A stretch of 64,000 nt of DNA from Zerene cesonia (GCF_012273895.1 NC_052122.1:11346001-11410000); one strand, 5' to 3'. Shown: positions 13,034 to 25,254, counted from the first letter of the stretch. Translations and numbers: made by a program. Notes: a model not told the origin generated them from the letters alone.

Positions 13034-13190
13034 ACAATCCTACTAATATTATAAATGCGAAAGTTTGTAAGTATGTGTGTGTTTGTTGCTCTTTCACGTA
13101 AAAACTACTGAACCGATTGCAATGAAATTAGTACGTAGACAGCTGGACAACTGGAATAACATATAGGCAACTTTTTATCCCGATAATCCG
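13034..13190 (+). repeat. Truncated SINE/RTE-like lepidopteran repeat
   Basis: Preceded by a (tta)n run. It begins caatcctactaatattataa, contains ctactgaaccgattgcaatg, and breaks off after tatcccgataatccgta, lacking the gcagctagt end. Confidence 0.75.
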
Positions 13191-14527
13191 TACAATTAAC
13201 GTTTCTGATGCATAAATGATTTACAAGCGATAAGTCGCTATTAACTCGTCTAAAATATGACGGCTCCGAATTAAAATATAAACAAACATATGTATCGCGT
13301 ATATCGCTAAAATCTTACAAACATTTTTTTTCGCTAGTAAGGACCTGAAAAATATTTGAGGCATAATTGAGTATGTACTCCACACAAATGTAGAATACAA
13401 TGCTTTGATGCAACGAATTTCTAAACTTCAATGCTTTGGGTAAACTAGAATTTTAAAGTAAAGTTGAAGTGCTCACTACTGCGTCTATGTTACGCTAGTC
13501 ATAATTAATTAGGGATAAATTATGAGTTGGTTTATCTTTTTATTTTCCTCGTATTTTATCTAAGAAGGAACACCTAAGTAACTTAATAATGCTAGCTATA
13601 AATGTTCAGAACAGAGACTTAACAAAAGCTTCTCCTTTCGCAGAACTGGAGTTTTTATCCAAAAAATTTATATTCTTAGGTAGCTTATAATGGAACGTGG
13701 GTTCTTTTGAAAACCCTATATATCTTTAACAAATGTTTAAATTTAAAACCTAAGTTACCTGCGTCGCAGGCTATCTTCCATGGATTGTCTGGTCAAAATT
13801 GAGTTTAAAAGAATAGAAGTTTTTACCAAAATAGGATATTATATGATAGGATTGTTTTTATAATTGTTTTTTGATTAATGTTACCGTTTGAAAGAATTTG
13901 ATATGCGATTACCTTGGCAGCTGAAATTATTTGGTAAGCTATTATAGATGAATTTTTTCAACCAACTCCAAAAAGGGAGAAATTCTCGTATTATTTTGTC
14001 GATTTAAGCAGAACTTTCGGATGCATCATTTTGATGGATTTATTTTATTTGAAAGTTCCTTTTGTGGTTCCATTAAAAGTTGATCTAGTCCGAATAATTT
14101 GATTGTGCTTTAAATTTTTTTGTGAAAAATGATTATCCCTTTTTATATAAATGTTTGCCTTTTTAAATGTATTTTAGTCATCATAAGTGACTGACTGTAT
14201 ACCAGGTATTTTAATTAAATATTCTATTTATTTATGTATACTACCTGCCAAATACTATATTAAATTTGAAGCGGATTTCGTCGAACTAATCTATTGTTTA
14301 GGATAATTCTCGTTAGCAGACTTGATTGAATGTCCGGCTATCTTCGTTGTATATAAGATAACATATTTCTCTGTAGGTTATCCTTTACGGTCAAATGTGT
14401 GCATGTAATTAATAAGACTATTGATGGGATAATTAAATTATTTATTGATGCTAAAAATATAAAGTGTAGTAATTTGCACGATTTTTTAAAGAATCAATTG
14501 ATTTTTTCATCTCTTTATATATTATTA

Positions 14528-14592
14528 GAACCCTCATAGGAGGCCTGTGTCCCAGCAGTGGGAACATATATGGGCTTTAATATGATGATGAT
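14528..14592 (+). repeat. Repeat 3' end ('aggaggcctgtgtcccagca')
   Basis: aggaggcctgtgtcccagca, gtgggaacatatatgggct and a (atg)n end are typical of a dispersed lepidopteran repeat. A reverse-oriented relative is at 36690-36870. Confidence 0.6.
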
Positions 14593-15540
14593 ATATTATT
14601 ATATTGTTGTTGCGTAGTTTTTTGATTATAAAATATATATTTTTGACATTAAAATCTATTTAACACATAAATAACTAAGCTTAATTCTAATAAATTACGA
14701 AAACACATAAAGCAAATAAAAAAGACAAAACTTGTTTATATTTTTAATTTATTCGATATAATACAAAAAAAAAAAATAAAAAGCGTGTAATGATAACGTC
14801 TGAATACAACATTGCAACAAATTAAACCTAATAAATACAATAAAAAATTAAAATAATAAAAAACACGTCGGGCGACTTTTAAGGACATAACTTAGCAAAC
14901 TTAAACCAAAAAACTTAGTTAAGTTGAGCAAAACAAGCAACAAGCACATTCAACAAGTCGCGCTTAGACTCGAAATTTACCCGCTATACATGGTGAAGGT
15001 TGAAGAACACTCGAAAGTTCGGAAAGAAAAATCACTAAAATTTTTAAAATCAAATAAAATTATTAAAAGTATGTAAATAATGATATCCATTTAATAACGC
15101 GACGCGAAAATGGCCTAGGGAAACTACGCAGCAGTGCTTTTCCGAGCGCAGTTGCATCCAGACTGCAAGTTATCTAGGCTTTAACTGAGACCCTAACTCA
15201 TTTCATAGGCGACGTTCACACGTCAACAATCAACGGCATGTGAAAAAAAAACAGTAATTTAAAATAATATAAGTTTAATAATACTCATTTAAATGTATTG
15301 TAAAATTTATCAAGTAATCTCAAATATGCCTGAAAAGAAAAGAATAAGGATTCCTAACTTTTTCGCGGTAAATATCAAGAGCGTGCGGGTAGCGGATTAC
15401 TACAAAACAGTACTGGCGCGTAATTTTTCACATTTTTCTTTAATCTGGGCTATAGAGAAATTAAATTAAAAAAAATAATTAATTATTAAACAATTATAAA
15501 AAAATTAAAACTATAAATAGGTCAGTGTTAGTGTCTGAAT

Positions 15541-15840
15541 TCGCATGCGCGGGAAATCAGCGCGCGCACCTCCGCGCCGCTGGCCGCCATGACACAACCG
15601 CAGTGCGTAGTTGATACGCCGGCAAGCTATCTTTGAATCCGTTGATTCCCGGTGAGTTCACTACTCGCCAAAGGAGATTCGTGACCAGTGCTTAGATGTC
15701 ATACCGTGTGATCCCGTGTTAGACTAGCTGTTAGGGCATGCATGCTTCTATGTTCTGTCCGTGTTAACTTAACCCGCTATGTCCCTTCCTTTTGGCTGTG
15801 GGAGTGTTTGTTACAGATGTTTGTAGGATAGGGTGCAAGA
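15541..15840 (+). promoter_or_regulatory. GC-rich 5' region and probable promoter/5'UTR of Hk leader B
   Basis: A GC-rich patch (about 15541-15630, rich in CGCG) stands out in otherwise AT-rich DNA. It contains a short upstream ORF (ATG at 15589, MTQPQCVVDTPASYL, stop), then a strong cccg|gtgag donor at 15651. An acceptor at 15816 precedes the coding ATG at 15841. The arrangement suggests a transcription start with a small 5'UTR intron. No core-promoter motif was confirmed. Confidence 0.45.
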
Positions 15841-15989
15841 ATGAGGCGACTGGATATGCAAAGGGAGGGTGGGAAGGAAGGGACCATGTCTCGGAGCGAG
15901 TCTACGGTCAGCCGGTGCACTCCTCACACACCACTGGGGCCTCCAGACAGCGTCAGCGTTGACTCCAACCCAATGCCTACTATATACCG
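15841..15989 (+). CDS. Hk: Alternative first coding exon of Hk (leader B, MRRLDMQREGG...)
   Basis: ATG at 15841 is preceded by an in-frame TAG (gga tag ggt gca aga atg), which fixes the start. The exon encodes 49 codons plus two bases: MRRLDMQREGGKEGTMSRSE, then a Ser/Thr/Pro-rich stretch ending NPMPTIYR, and ends taccg|gtaact. Phase 2 joins the exon at 17630 (cg+a gives Arg, then CRAPIASLD). Upstream, 15817 has a ttacag acceptor and 15651 a cccg|gtgag donor, so a spliced non-coding 5' exon is plausible. Composition is strongly coding-like compared with the AT-rich flanks. Confidence 0.75.
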
Positions 15990-18900
15990 GTAACTTACAG
16001 CGTAGGGAGAAGAAGTAAACACGCTAGCATGTTTTGCCCTTTGATTGTCTTAACAGGCAATTTACCCTATGATTAAACATTTTTCCTTTGTTGTCCTTCC
16101 ATGTGTGTGAAAGTTGACGTGTTTCTCAGTATTATATATGTGAAACGACTTTAAGCGGTCAAAGGGTAAAACGCGATGAATGCTCAGCAATGCACGATCC
16201 AGTAAAGTCCCTATCCAGCGTCACATCAATGCTGTTAAGCCGCGACACACAGCGGTCATCGCATGATATCACGGCGCAGTATTTCTAAGGTACAAGGTTA
16301 CTAAGAAATCGATAGTCTACGCTCTGAACGCTGGCAACAACTGCTCCTGAATTATGCAATCGCACGCACCTTACTTATGCAGGGCAACTGGTCAAGGCAT
16401 TATGTGGCGAAATATCAAATTAATAAATATTAAAGTTATAAACGGTCTTCAGGTACAACTTCATCGATTCTAGAGCCAATTGTTTTTTAAAAAGTAGCAA
16501 GGCAAATTGGAGTTACAGTATGATCGACTATTAATAAAATATTTACAAATGGTGCCATGAATGCGATCGATCGCTCACCATAGTGCACTACTATGAAAAT
16601 TTAAACGTATTCCTCAATAGTAAAATCTCTTACAAAAATCTTTGATGGCGATAAAAACAGAATTTCCAAAATATTTCACGTACATTGCAGCTTTGCTAAC
16701 TAAAAAAGAACTAGGCGAAAGTATGGTTTGCGAAGAGTCGTCTATCATTAGCAAATCCCAGGTTGTACCATGTTTACGAGGTTTTTACAACCATTTAAAG
16801 TTGTTGCCAGAGATCAGCTAGCTGAATCACAAGACCATCCAGCTGCGTTTGCTTGGCTTTTCATGTCTGGGGAGCCGTCAGCCAGGTATACCATCCTCAC
16901 TTTTGCTAAACAACACTTTTCCCACTCCTTTTCCTGCTACTCTTTCTTCCTTCACTTACTATGCTTGTAGATACGGTTAGGATTATTATTAGCCTTGCTA
17001 CAATAGATCTTTGGACACATCATTTGTTTCATTAAACTCAAAGATTTGGCCGTAATATTTCGTTATGCGATAACTAAATAAATAATTAAAAAAGCTTGAC
17101 TTAATTGAAAATTGACTACAAAATTTAAAATCTTCAATGTAAAGAACTAATATTGCATTATAGATTTCAATATTTAAAGAAAGATGATCAAATTAAAAAC
17201 AATCTACGTCAGGCGGAAATACAATTAATTTGACAATATATGAAAATATATCATATCATACCTACGTCATTAAAAAACACAAACTTGCAATAGTAGATTT
17301 AATTAGTCAAGTAATTCAGTAGTATAGTTCAATAGTCAAATAGTCTTAGTTACAATTTAGTTTTAGGTATAGTTTGTAAAGACAATTGTTAAAAGAACAA
17401 GAATATTAAAGTTATATTCGTATAAGCTAGTAACATGAATGCTATTATTCCATCGAAATTACATCAGTGAGTAGATCGAGACCATATGGGAATCGATAGT
17501 TTAGGAGACAAACAGTATGTTGAAATTGTCTCGTCACAAAACCAAAAGGTATCTCATTAAATTTTTAACTCAATTGTTTTTGTTTGTTTTAAATCATCTA
17601 ATTTACTTAGTGATCCTTATTTTGTTTAGATGTCGTGCCCCCATTGCCTCATTAGATTGTATGGATGAATTCAGTGCGAATTCACAACAGATGCTAGATC
17701 AAGGTAATTTAAATCATTATTTAACCTTAGTCTCTATTTTTAACTTTAGCGTACATATTTTTGCATGGCATGCATTTTGATGTGTTGAATTCGTACAAGC
17801 AAATAATAAGATCAGTAACGTTTTGTAAACAGTCGGGGACATGAATATGTCGAAACATGTGTCGGTCTACATGGGAAACCATGCCAGTATGCCCTCCTCC
17901 GTGACTCCAGGGCTTCGATACAAAAATTTAGGTAAATCTGGTCTGCGAGTTCCCAACATCGGCCTTGGTCTTTGGACAATGCTGAATGAAGATATCGCTG
18001 AAGACATAATTATGACTGCGCTCGAGAATGGAATCAATTTATTCGATTTATCTGAAGCACATTACGGTAAGTTGGGTGAAATGGTATAATTCGTAGTGAA
18101 ACACTGTTGTTTACAATAGGATATTTTCAGCAAAAGGTGAAACAGAGCTGGGGAAGATTTTAAAGAAACGAAACGTGAGGCGGTCTAGTGTGATCATCAC
18201 TACGAAAATATATTGGAGTACAAAGTGAGCATTATAAGTTTTATTCCTTTTCTACCATTTTAGTATTATAACAGCGTGGATCTAGGTAATGCCTACGGAA
18301 AACTTTACGTTCAAGTAATCATTTTAAATACTCAAAACAAACGATTGTTTGATTATTTTGTTTATTAAGGTTAATAAATTTATGGGAAACAAAAAATTAT
18401 AAAAGAATTCGATATACGTATACAGGTCAGATGAACGAGGTCAATCGCGTAAGCATATCATAGAAAGCGTCAAAGCGTCATTGGCGAGACTGCAAGTAGA
18501 TTACATTGATGTTGTACTCTTGCATAAAGTGGACCCAGTTTGTCCTATGGAGGGTGAGTAGAGTGCACCAGATCTGTTAGTCGATCATTTTCAGGATTTC
18601 TGATTATCGTATCGTTTTCAGAGTTAGTGCGTGCTATGAATTTTGTCATCAACAAAGGATATGTTATGTATTGGGGCACAGCACGCTGGTCTCCATCAGA
18701 GGTAAGATGAAGATAATAATTTTTATTTGAATTGATGTTATATTCATTTCATAACATGCGATATGAAATGTCTCAGATTTAAGTTCATAATTCATGATTT
18801 CCTGGTGTCTTGATAGTTTAATATGAGCGGAAGGACATACTTTATTGATATAGCAATACAAGTAATGATGTAACAAAGATATATTATATATAGTATATAA

Positions 18901-21639
18901 AAAGAATTGGGCAACGATCTGTCAACGGCTTACTTCATTTTTGATAATCTGTTTAAATTTTTTATTGATCAGTGGGTTCGAGACGAAAATTCCGTTAATT
19001 TTTGTTTGTATACAAATATATCTATATCGTATGAAAAATATAATTTTGAATACTGAATATTTTTAGATTTAAATAATCCAAGACAACTCACATTGCTTTT
19101 TGTGTCGTTATTTACCTTATATATTACGTAATTTGCGCTGTCATTAAGAAGTATCGATTTTCCATAGATAATGGATGCTTATTCGAAATGTCGAGCATTT
19201 AACTGCATCACGCCGGTTGTCGAGCAAACTGAATATCACATGTTTTGTCGGGACAAGGCTGAACTTTATATGCCGGAACTGTATCATAAAATAGGCGTTG
19301 GTAGGTATTCCACTTATTTCTACGATTACATACATTGCTTATAATGTAAGATCATTGCTTCGTGGTGTATATTTCCATAGATTTTAGAGAAATTGTCTTT
19401 TATATATTTTTATCGCGGTTTCGTACTATGGAGTAACAGCTAATTTGCTTGCTAATTAGATTGATATTGTCGCGTTTTGTCTCTACAGCTTGAAGTCATT
19501 AGCTAATTTAAATCTAAATGGCATTAATTGAAATGGTCCGGATTTGAAATTTGGTTCACAATGGACACACGCACATTCTGACGTGCTTCCATCGATGTAT
19601 TATTGGGTGCTTAATTATGAAACTGTGTTGTTTGTTCTGTATTGTTTAGGAACAATGGCTTGGTCTGCTATTACCACCGGGAAGGGTTTAAACCGTGAAG
19701 AAGTGACGGGTCTTTTCGCTAAGTCACGCTTCAATCGCAAATATAGTACCTTCAGTTGGTGTGAGGAAGACCTAGCTGTAGCAGATGTAAGGTTCTATAT
19801 AAATTCACAAAATAGGCTTGTGCGTTATTCTTTCATTGGCTTAGTAAAAGACTGAAGAGTTTTTAATTTATTCCTTCTATCCAATTCTGTAATATTTTCA
19901 ATTCGCGATCAAAAAAGAGGTTACCGAAATTTTCACAGTAATTTCACATGTTAATCTAGTATTTTTTCATTTTTAAATCAAGTGTAAAAACATATTGCTC
20001 AGTTGTTTTTAGAAAACAGTTACATCATTTAAGATTGTCTTCAACACAGATGCCAGCTTCCAACAGCAAAGAACAAACGACCGGAGAGGAGTTACGCACT
20101 TACGGGGACAAATTGCAAGCTTTGTCCAACCTCGCCAATAGCCTGAGTAAATCTATTTCATCCCTTTGTTCCTTAGTTCTTTAGAATTAACTCTGCAATT
20201 GACTTGAATATAAACATGTAACTTTTAATTGAAAGCGTCATCACAAACGTATTACGATTAATGACAAAGAATAATTTGTTTCTGATTATTTAATGGTTTC
20301 TAATCAAGTCTTCATAATAAATGGAACGAAATTTTAACCCTTATAGAGACACTTTTATCGACCTTAGTATATCTAATAAGCATACAAGAAATAACAGTTA
20401 CTTATTTTATTTTAATTAGATTGCTCAATGAGTCAATTAGCAGTTGCATGGTGTCTTAAGAATGAGAATGTAAATTGTCTACTGCTTGGCGCTACCAGCG
20501 TGGAACAGTTCAAAGAAAATATACACGCACTACAGGTAAAATAAAGAAATAAATTTGGCTTATCAATTAATTTTTTAAGATAATTAATTCATAAATTAAA
20601 TCGGACCTTTTCCTTTGAACCTATTTTATTTTTTATTTAGGTATTATTTATTGGACCTTTTTTCAACGTATTTGATGATATAGATAGATTACTGTTTAAT
20701 AAATGGTTTTATTTAGATTGTCATTTGAATTGATTGATGGACCAATGGGTAAAATAGAACGAAAATTAAATTAAATGTGCTTTTCAATTAACGTAGATTG
20801 TCCCACAACTGAGTCCAGCGGTTATGGTGGACATAGAACGTTTGCTGTCAAACAAGCCGCAAAGGCCTCCAATGGTCTCCACACTGGCTATGCGCAACCA
20901 GCAGAACACTAACGCTGCCAGAACTGATGCTGCGTAAGTAACTATTTAGGATTTTAAAGTTATGTTTGTCCTAACAGATTTCCTGATTACACATATTGAC
21001 GATTTATACGCATTAGTAGTGAAATTTGATATTTCTTAATTAGTGGAGCTTCAACTTCTGGAGTAACGACACCCAAACCTGATGCTGATGTTGAGGCTAA
21101 CGTCGCCACACCAGAGAAGGAAGCAGAAAAGACTTGTGAGATTCAATGATCCTGGTGGAAAGGAAGCTCTGACACAGCTTCCAAATCTAGTAAGTCGAAG
21201 GTGAGTTATTGAAAATATTGTTATCATGTGTACCAGCTCATTTTTTGCGTATTTAATGATTTAAATAATTTCAAAGGAATCGCTTCTGAAGGACTCGAAA
21301 CCAAAATTCTTCTTGAACAATGCCGGAGAAGTCATCAGGCGCGTGGGTAAGTAAAAAATCGGGTATTCGAAATATACAAATAGTATTATTAGTTACTTTG
21401 ATTGCAATCTTTAACTTCTCTTAACAGAACATGATGGAATCACCTCGGACACAGTTGTATCAGTTTCATCATTAAAAGGCAAACAGCCAGCAACTGGAGG
21501 AAGTAAAGTAAAGAAATCCAAATCTGACTCGTCTCGGTCCCGCTCAGCATCCTTACAAAGATCTTCGTCAGGACAAATATCGGTCTCTAGAGATCGGAAA
21601 ATGTCTAGATTCAATCTAGGCTCCCCTGCTGATGTATAA
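15841..21639 (+). CDS. Hk: Hyperkinetic-type voltage-gated K+ channel beta subunit (Kv-beta, AKR fold)
   Basis: Cytoplasmic beta subunit expected to bind Shaker-family K+ channels and NADPH. Shared exons read as 17630-17703, 17833-18066, 18131-18224, 18426-18553, 18622-18701, 19168-19300, 19650-19786, 20050-20146, 20420-20535, 20797-20933 and 21044-21200, with phases agreeing at every junction; all have GT-AG ends. With the 17517 leader the protein is 455 aa to the TGA at 21147. The AKR core starts near residue 62 (GLRYKNLGKSGLRVP). Family motifs include RKHIIESVKASL (153-164), YWGTARWS, EQTEYHMFCR and GATSVEQFKEN (cofactor-binding E and N kept). The Lys of TTKI (K139) is kept, but the catalytic Tyr and Asn positions read as His (H112, H178). 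The frame continues past the TGA through 21277-21346 and 21428-21639. Family identity is very likely; fly Hyperkinetic orthology is inferred from the invertebrate-type DLSEAH motif. Confidence 0.93.
16770..16885 (+). CDS. Hk: Candidate alternative first coding exon of Hk (leader C, MFTRFLQPFK...)
   Basis: ATG at 16770 follows an in-frame TAG at 16749-16751. It gives 38 codons plus two bases: MFTRFLQPFKVVARDQLAES through FMSGEPSA, ending gccag|gtatac. The end phase (2) matches the shared exon at 17630. Support is the start, the donor and the phase only; nothing in the peptide is recognisable, so this could be a chance ORF. Confidence 0.4.
17517..17548 (+). CDS. Hk: Alternative short first coding exon of Hk (leader D, MLKLSRHKTK)
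   Basis: ATG at 17517 has an in-frame TAG 15 bases upstream (17502-17504). Ten codons of basic peptide (MLKLSRHKTK) plus ag end at a gt donor (aaaag|gtatct). An 81-base intron leads to 17630, giving the junction KRCRAPIASLD in phase. The intron itself is in frame and stop-free, so intron retention would add a hydrophobic stretch and then read on past the 17703 donor, stopping before the AKR core. This leader gives a 455-residue protein to the TGA. Confidence 0.65.
21044..21639 (+). CDS. Hk: Hk C-terminal exons with in-frame TGA and open 110-codon extension
   Basis: Exon 21044-21200 reads GASTSGVTTPKPDADVE... to CEIQ, then TGA (21147-21149), then SWWKGSSDTASKSSKSK to an aag|gtgag donor. The same frame is continued exactly by 21277-21346 (ESLLKDSKPKFFLNN..., ends gtgg|gtaag) and 21428-21639 (EHDGITSDTVV..., a Lys/Ser/Arg-rich stretch with RSRSASLQRSSSG, ending FNLGSPADV and TAA). 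The tail is 17+24+69 codons without another stop, and both introns have good splice signals. Unread UTR would not be expected to keep frame across two introns. The TGA is followed by T, not the leakiest C. Read-through, A-to-I recoding of UGA to UGG, an allele or assembly error, or use of an acceptor at 21189-21190 could each explain it. Confidence 0.75.
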
Positions 21640-22265
21640 ACGTTTACGATAACATTTGTGTTATCACTTGGCATATTATTCGGTTTCTAAAACCCTTGTG
21701 AAATAACATTACATTACGGAATTGAGTGAGACAATCGTGTGGATACAGAGTGCCTTTTTCATTAGAATTGTTGATCTTTTTTTATAAATTAGCGTTCTTC
21801 CTTTAAATTTATGTAAAGGTTTTTTTTTGTAATATTAATATTTATAATATCATTTGTTTGTTCTGTAAATTCATAAGGAATGTGGAGATCTAGAAGTCTG
21901 TGATCGCAAATGATTGAAAAATAATTGTAGCGATAATAAATGTATCTGTAGAGAAGAAATAATCATTAAATTGAACGTAGATACGATGTATATAATTGCC
22001 AACTTTTCTGAGGTTTTACTATAGAGTAGAGTGAAAAATACAGATTTTAAATGGAATAAGTAGCAGTAGCATCTGTGCAAAATGATTAAAATAAGAATAG
22101 AAATCTCATTTAACTTTTCAAATTATTTTTGTACGTATCAGTAATTAATTTGTGTAAATATATATTGATGTTTTGTGGCTTGTATATGAATGTATAACGA
22201 GTTTAAGCATATTGATATTCTAATTCTAATCATATTATAGAAACAAATTTGGTGTCTGAAATAAA
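21640..22265 (+). other. Hk 3'UTR with polyadenylation signals
   Basis: After the TAA at 21637-21639, AT-rich sequence carries AATAAA at 21935-21940 and 22260-22265, either of which could end the transcript. No coding signal. Confidence 0.5.
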
Positions 22266-25254
22266 ACGATTCCTTTGATTACGTAGGTTGTAGGAAGTCT
22301 AATAGTTCGTAAGGTTTTTAAATGTCTAATTACAAGAATCCTATAAATTTGTCGCTTAAATCATTGCTTATTGAGTACGTCTTATGTTATAATTTAAGAC
22401 TTTTTCTATTCTATAAAACAGGCTTAATAAAAAACTTATACTAGATATAAGATAAATCGAAATATCGAATGTTAGGTGAAAACTGAACCCAATTACATAT
22501 AAATTAGATTGCTTCCCTTTAATATTCTTATAACAAAATTAATAAGAAGGGTTATCAAGGATTCATTTTAGGTACTCACTTATTTATATGATAGAAAAGT
22601 GGTGTTATAGTTGAACCCGACCTACTAATAATTTTAAATAGTTCTGCAATATTTAGGTATGTATATTAAATATCATATCTATGTATATAATATAATATTT
22701 ATTACTCTATTGGTATAGGATTGTAAAAAGTCTTCAGTAGATGTAAGGGAAACTTGTAAATTTCTGAGAAAAAATACTATATGGACTCAATTCGTAGTTA
22801 GAAAATTATATTATTATTTCAATAAATGAAATAAAGTATAATTATAAAGATGGATATGCATGAAGATAAATAACAGTAGTGCTGATATTTCATTATCGTA
22901 AGTGTAGAAAGTTACAAACTCTATTTTAAGAAAGTCCGTCATCTCAAATTTTATTAGTATAACTAAACGCACATTTAAATAGGTTGAGACTGTTTAATAA
23001 TTGTGGATTGATATGTATTTCAAAATGGCAGTTTTATATCAAGCTCGCATGTTTGATTCTATACTTAAATCTAGACTTTAATCTTTGATCTACCCTCAAA
23101 AAATATTACAGTAGATGTTATCTATTACTCATACACTATATTTTTTTAATCATAACTAAAATCTTAAAGAACTTCAAATGAATAAACAGCTAATAATACT
23201 AAAAATTAACCCTCTTGTAGAGATTTCATTCGTGAACTTATTATAACTTATTAACTAATAAAAGGGTTAAATAACTCAACTTTATTATTAGATAGAAGAT
23301 ATGCTTTGGTAGAAATAACTATTGAAATCTAATTTCATGCAATACTATCTAATAGATTTGCAGTAATTATAGCGCGTTTTAAAAATATTCTAGCGCTTGT
23401 GTTTAACTCTAGTCTATAGAAGAATCGTGAAAAAGATCAGTATCATAAAAGTGTATGGAGTAGTGTTTCGTGTCTTTTAGGTATAATAAAATATTACTAT
23501 ATATATAAAGGACGCTATACGCCATTAGTTTCAGTACCGGCTTTGTGTACTGTCTGAGCTTGTAGTGTCTATTCACTACTATGTGTCCAATAATTATAAG
23601 CAAATTATATTGACGTATAAAAAATATCAATAAATCTAGAGACCGTTATGCGCCTACATCTGAATTCAAAGCCTCACACTCTTAAAATAGCAGTTTACTA
23701 ATTAATAAATTACAGGAAATATGATCCATGAAATAACTATTCTAGTAATAGTACACATAATTTTACAAAACTTTATTTACCTATTAAAGTCAAAATCAAT
23801 GTAAAATTCATTGGCGATAGATAGTGAACATGTGACTATAAAAATTATAAGTAGATAAAAATGTGTTTAGGATGACTATATCTGGTTAACCATAATAATA
23901 GATAGATATAATAGAGAATGCAGCTTAATCCACCACACACAGCTTAGCTAAAATGATTAATCTTGCATTAACAACGATCAAACCTAGTATGTTTTAATAT
24001 TACTTCTGTATACAATCATTATGGTACTAATTAGAGAGCTATCTAAGAATTAGGTACCATTTTTTCATAAAAGTTTATTCACGAATGATCATTACTTTAC
24101 AGAGTGTGCAAGGTTACAGCTACCTAATGTAATATTTATCAAATTTTAGCTTTAATTCATAGATATGTATCAGATTTTTATTATAACTTGGAGTTGGCAA
24201 GATCCATGTTTAAACAACTCTAGTCTGATGGAAAAATTTTTGGACAGTTATTTAAAATAAAGATTAGAAAAGATTTTCTTAAATAATATAATGGATGTAC
24301 GATAAGTACATGCAGATGCAAAAGAATAGTAAATAAAAGAAAATCAAGTGTGCTAAGACATTTTTCTAATCTTCTGAATTTAATGATCTCTGAGAGTCTG
24401 GACTGTGCCAACTTCGAACCACCAACATATTATTATGTTGTTTTTATACTATGAAAAAATCTATTTTCGTATGTCTTTAGTTACAGTGTATAAAAATATA
24501 TCAATTGTTATAGTGATAATTTCAATAGTTGACACAAATTGTACTTATATATTTCAAATGTATGTCAGAAATTTGATGATTTCGTGAATAATTATTTATT
24601 AGATTTCAGCATATCATTAGCATTATCATGTACCTATTGCACGAAGTTTTAAATAAATAATTAATGTAATGTATAGAAGCTTTTTTATTTCTACCTCCAT
24701 ATTAACAGGTAAGTGTCCACTTATATCAAATGCTTATTCTGAAATTGTTTGGCTTAGGCTTTAGGCCTAGAAAAAAGCAGTTAATGAAAGCCTAGAACAC
24801 GATACCCTATTTAACTTTATATAACCATACATGAATTTTATGACAAGATGTATTTGATGCACTTGTTACGTAGAAAATTTTGATTTTAATTTTATCACAC
24901 ACCTTCAGTAATTTTTCTATGATTACCTAATTAAAACCTTTGAACAGATGCGTTTAAAATTAACACACATACAGACACAATATTCATAAACTTTAACCTC
25001 AATACATCATAACGTATTTCCAAACCAATGTCTCTAATGTAGCGTATCTTAATCACGCCAAATATCATCAAAACAATCCGAACGCCAATAATAATTAAAG
25101 CCATCATTATCCGTCCACAAAGTGTTACACTGGCCGGTAACAAGTCAATTAGTCCTGGAGGGATGTTCCAATGATTTATGCTACAGGATAAATATAGCAT
25201 AGTCCAGTGCTCAATTGTCGAGTAATCGTTGTATGACAACGAGGGACTACGGTC
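22266..25254. other. Intergenic region between Hk and the SLC5 gene
   Basis: AT-rich sequence; the small ORFs here look random. The last part should contain the SLC5 promoter and 5'UTR. An in-frame TGA (25234-25236) lies 18 bases before the SLC5 ATG. No dispersed repeat or RNA gene was recognised. Confidence 0.5.

Larger units (their letters stand above)
3131..15540. other. Long gene-poor stretch, probable Hk intron
   Basis: AT-rich, with dispersed repeats (4310-4507, 4724-4914, 5526-5640, 13034-13190, 14528-14592), two unexplained ORFs (3724-4017 minus, 7441-7683 plus), a reverse-transcriptase scrap near 7366, a tRNA-like B-box at 8536 and a perfect palindrome at 8906-8943. No further exon with both splice signals and coding content was found. 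Confidence 0.5.

Noticed and set aside
21411..21674. 87-codon minus-strand ORF
   Set aside because: Shadow of the Hk extension exon, whose plus frame is in phase with the preceding exons.
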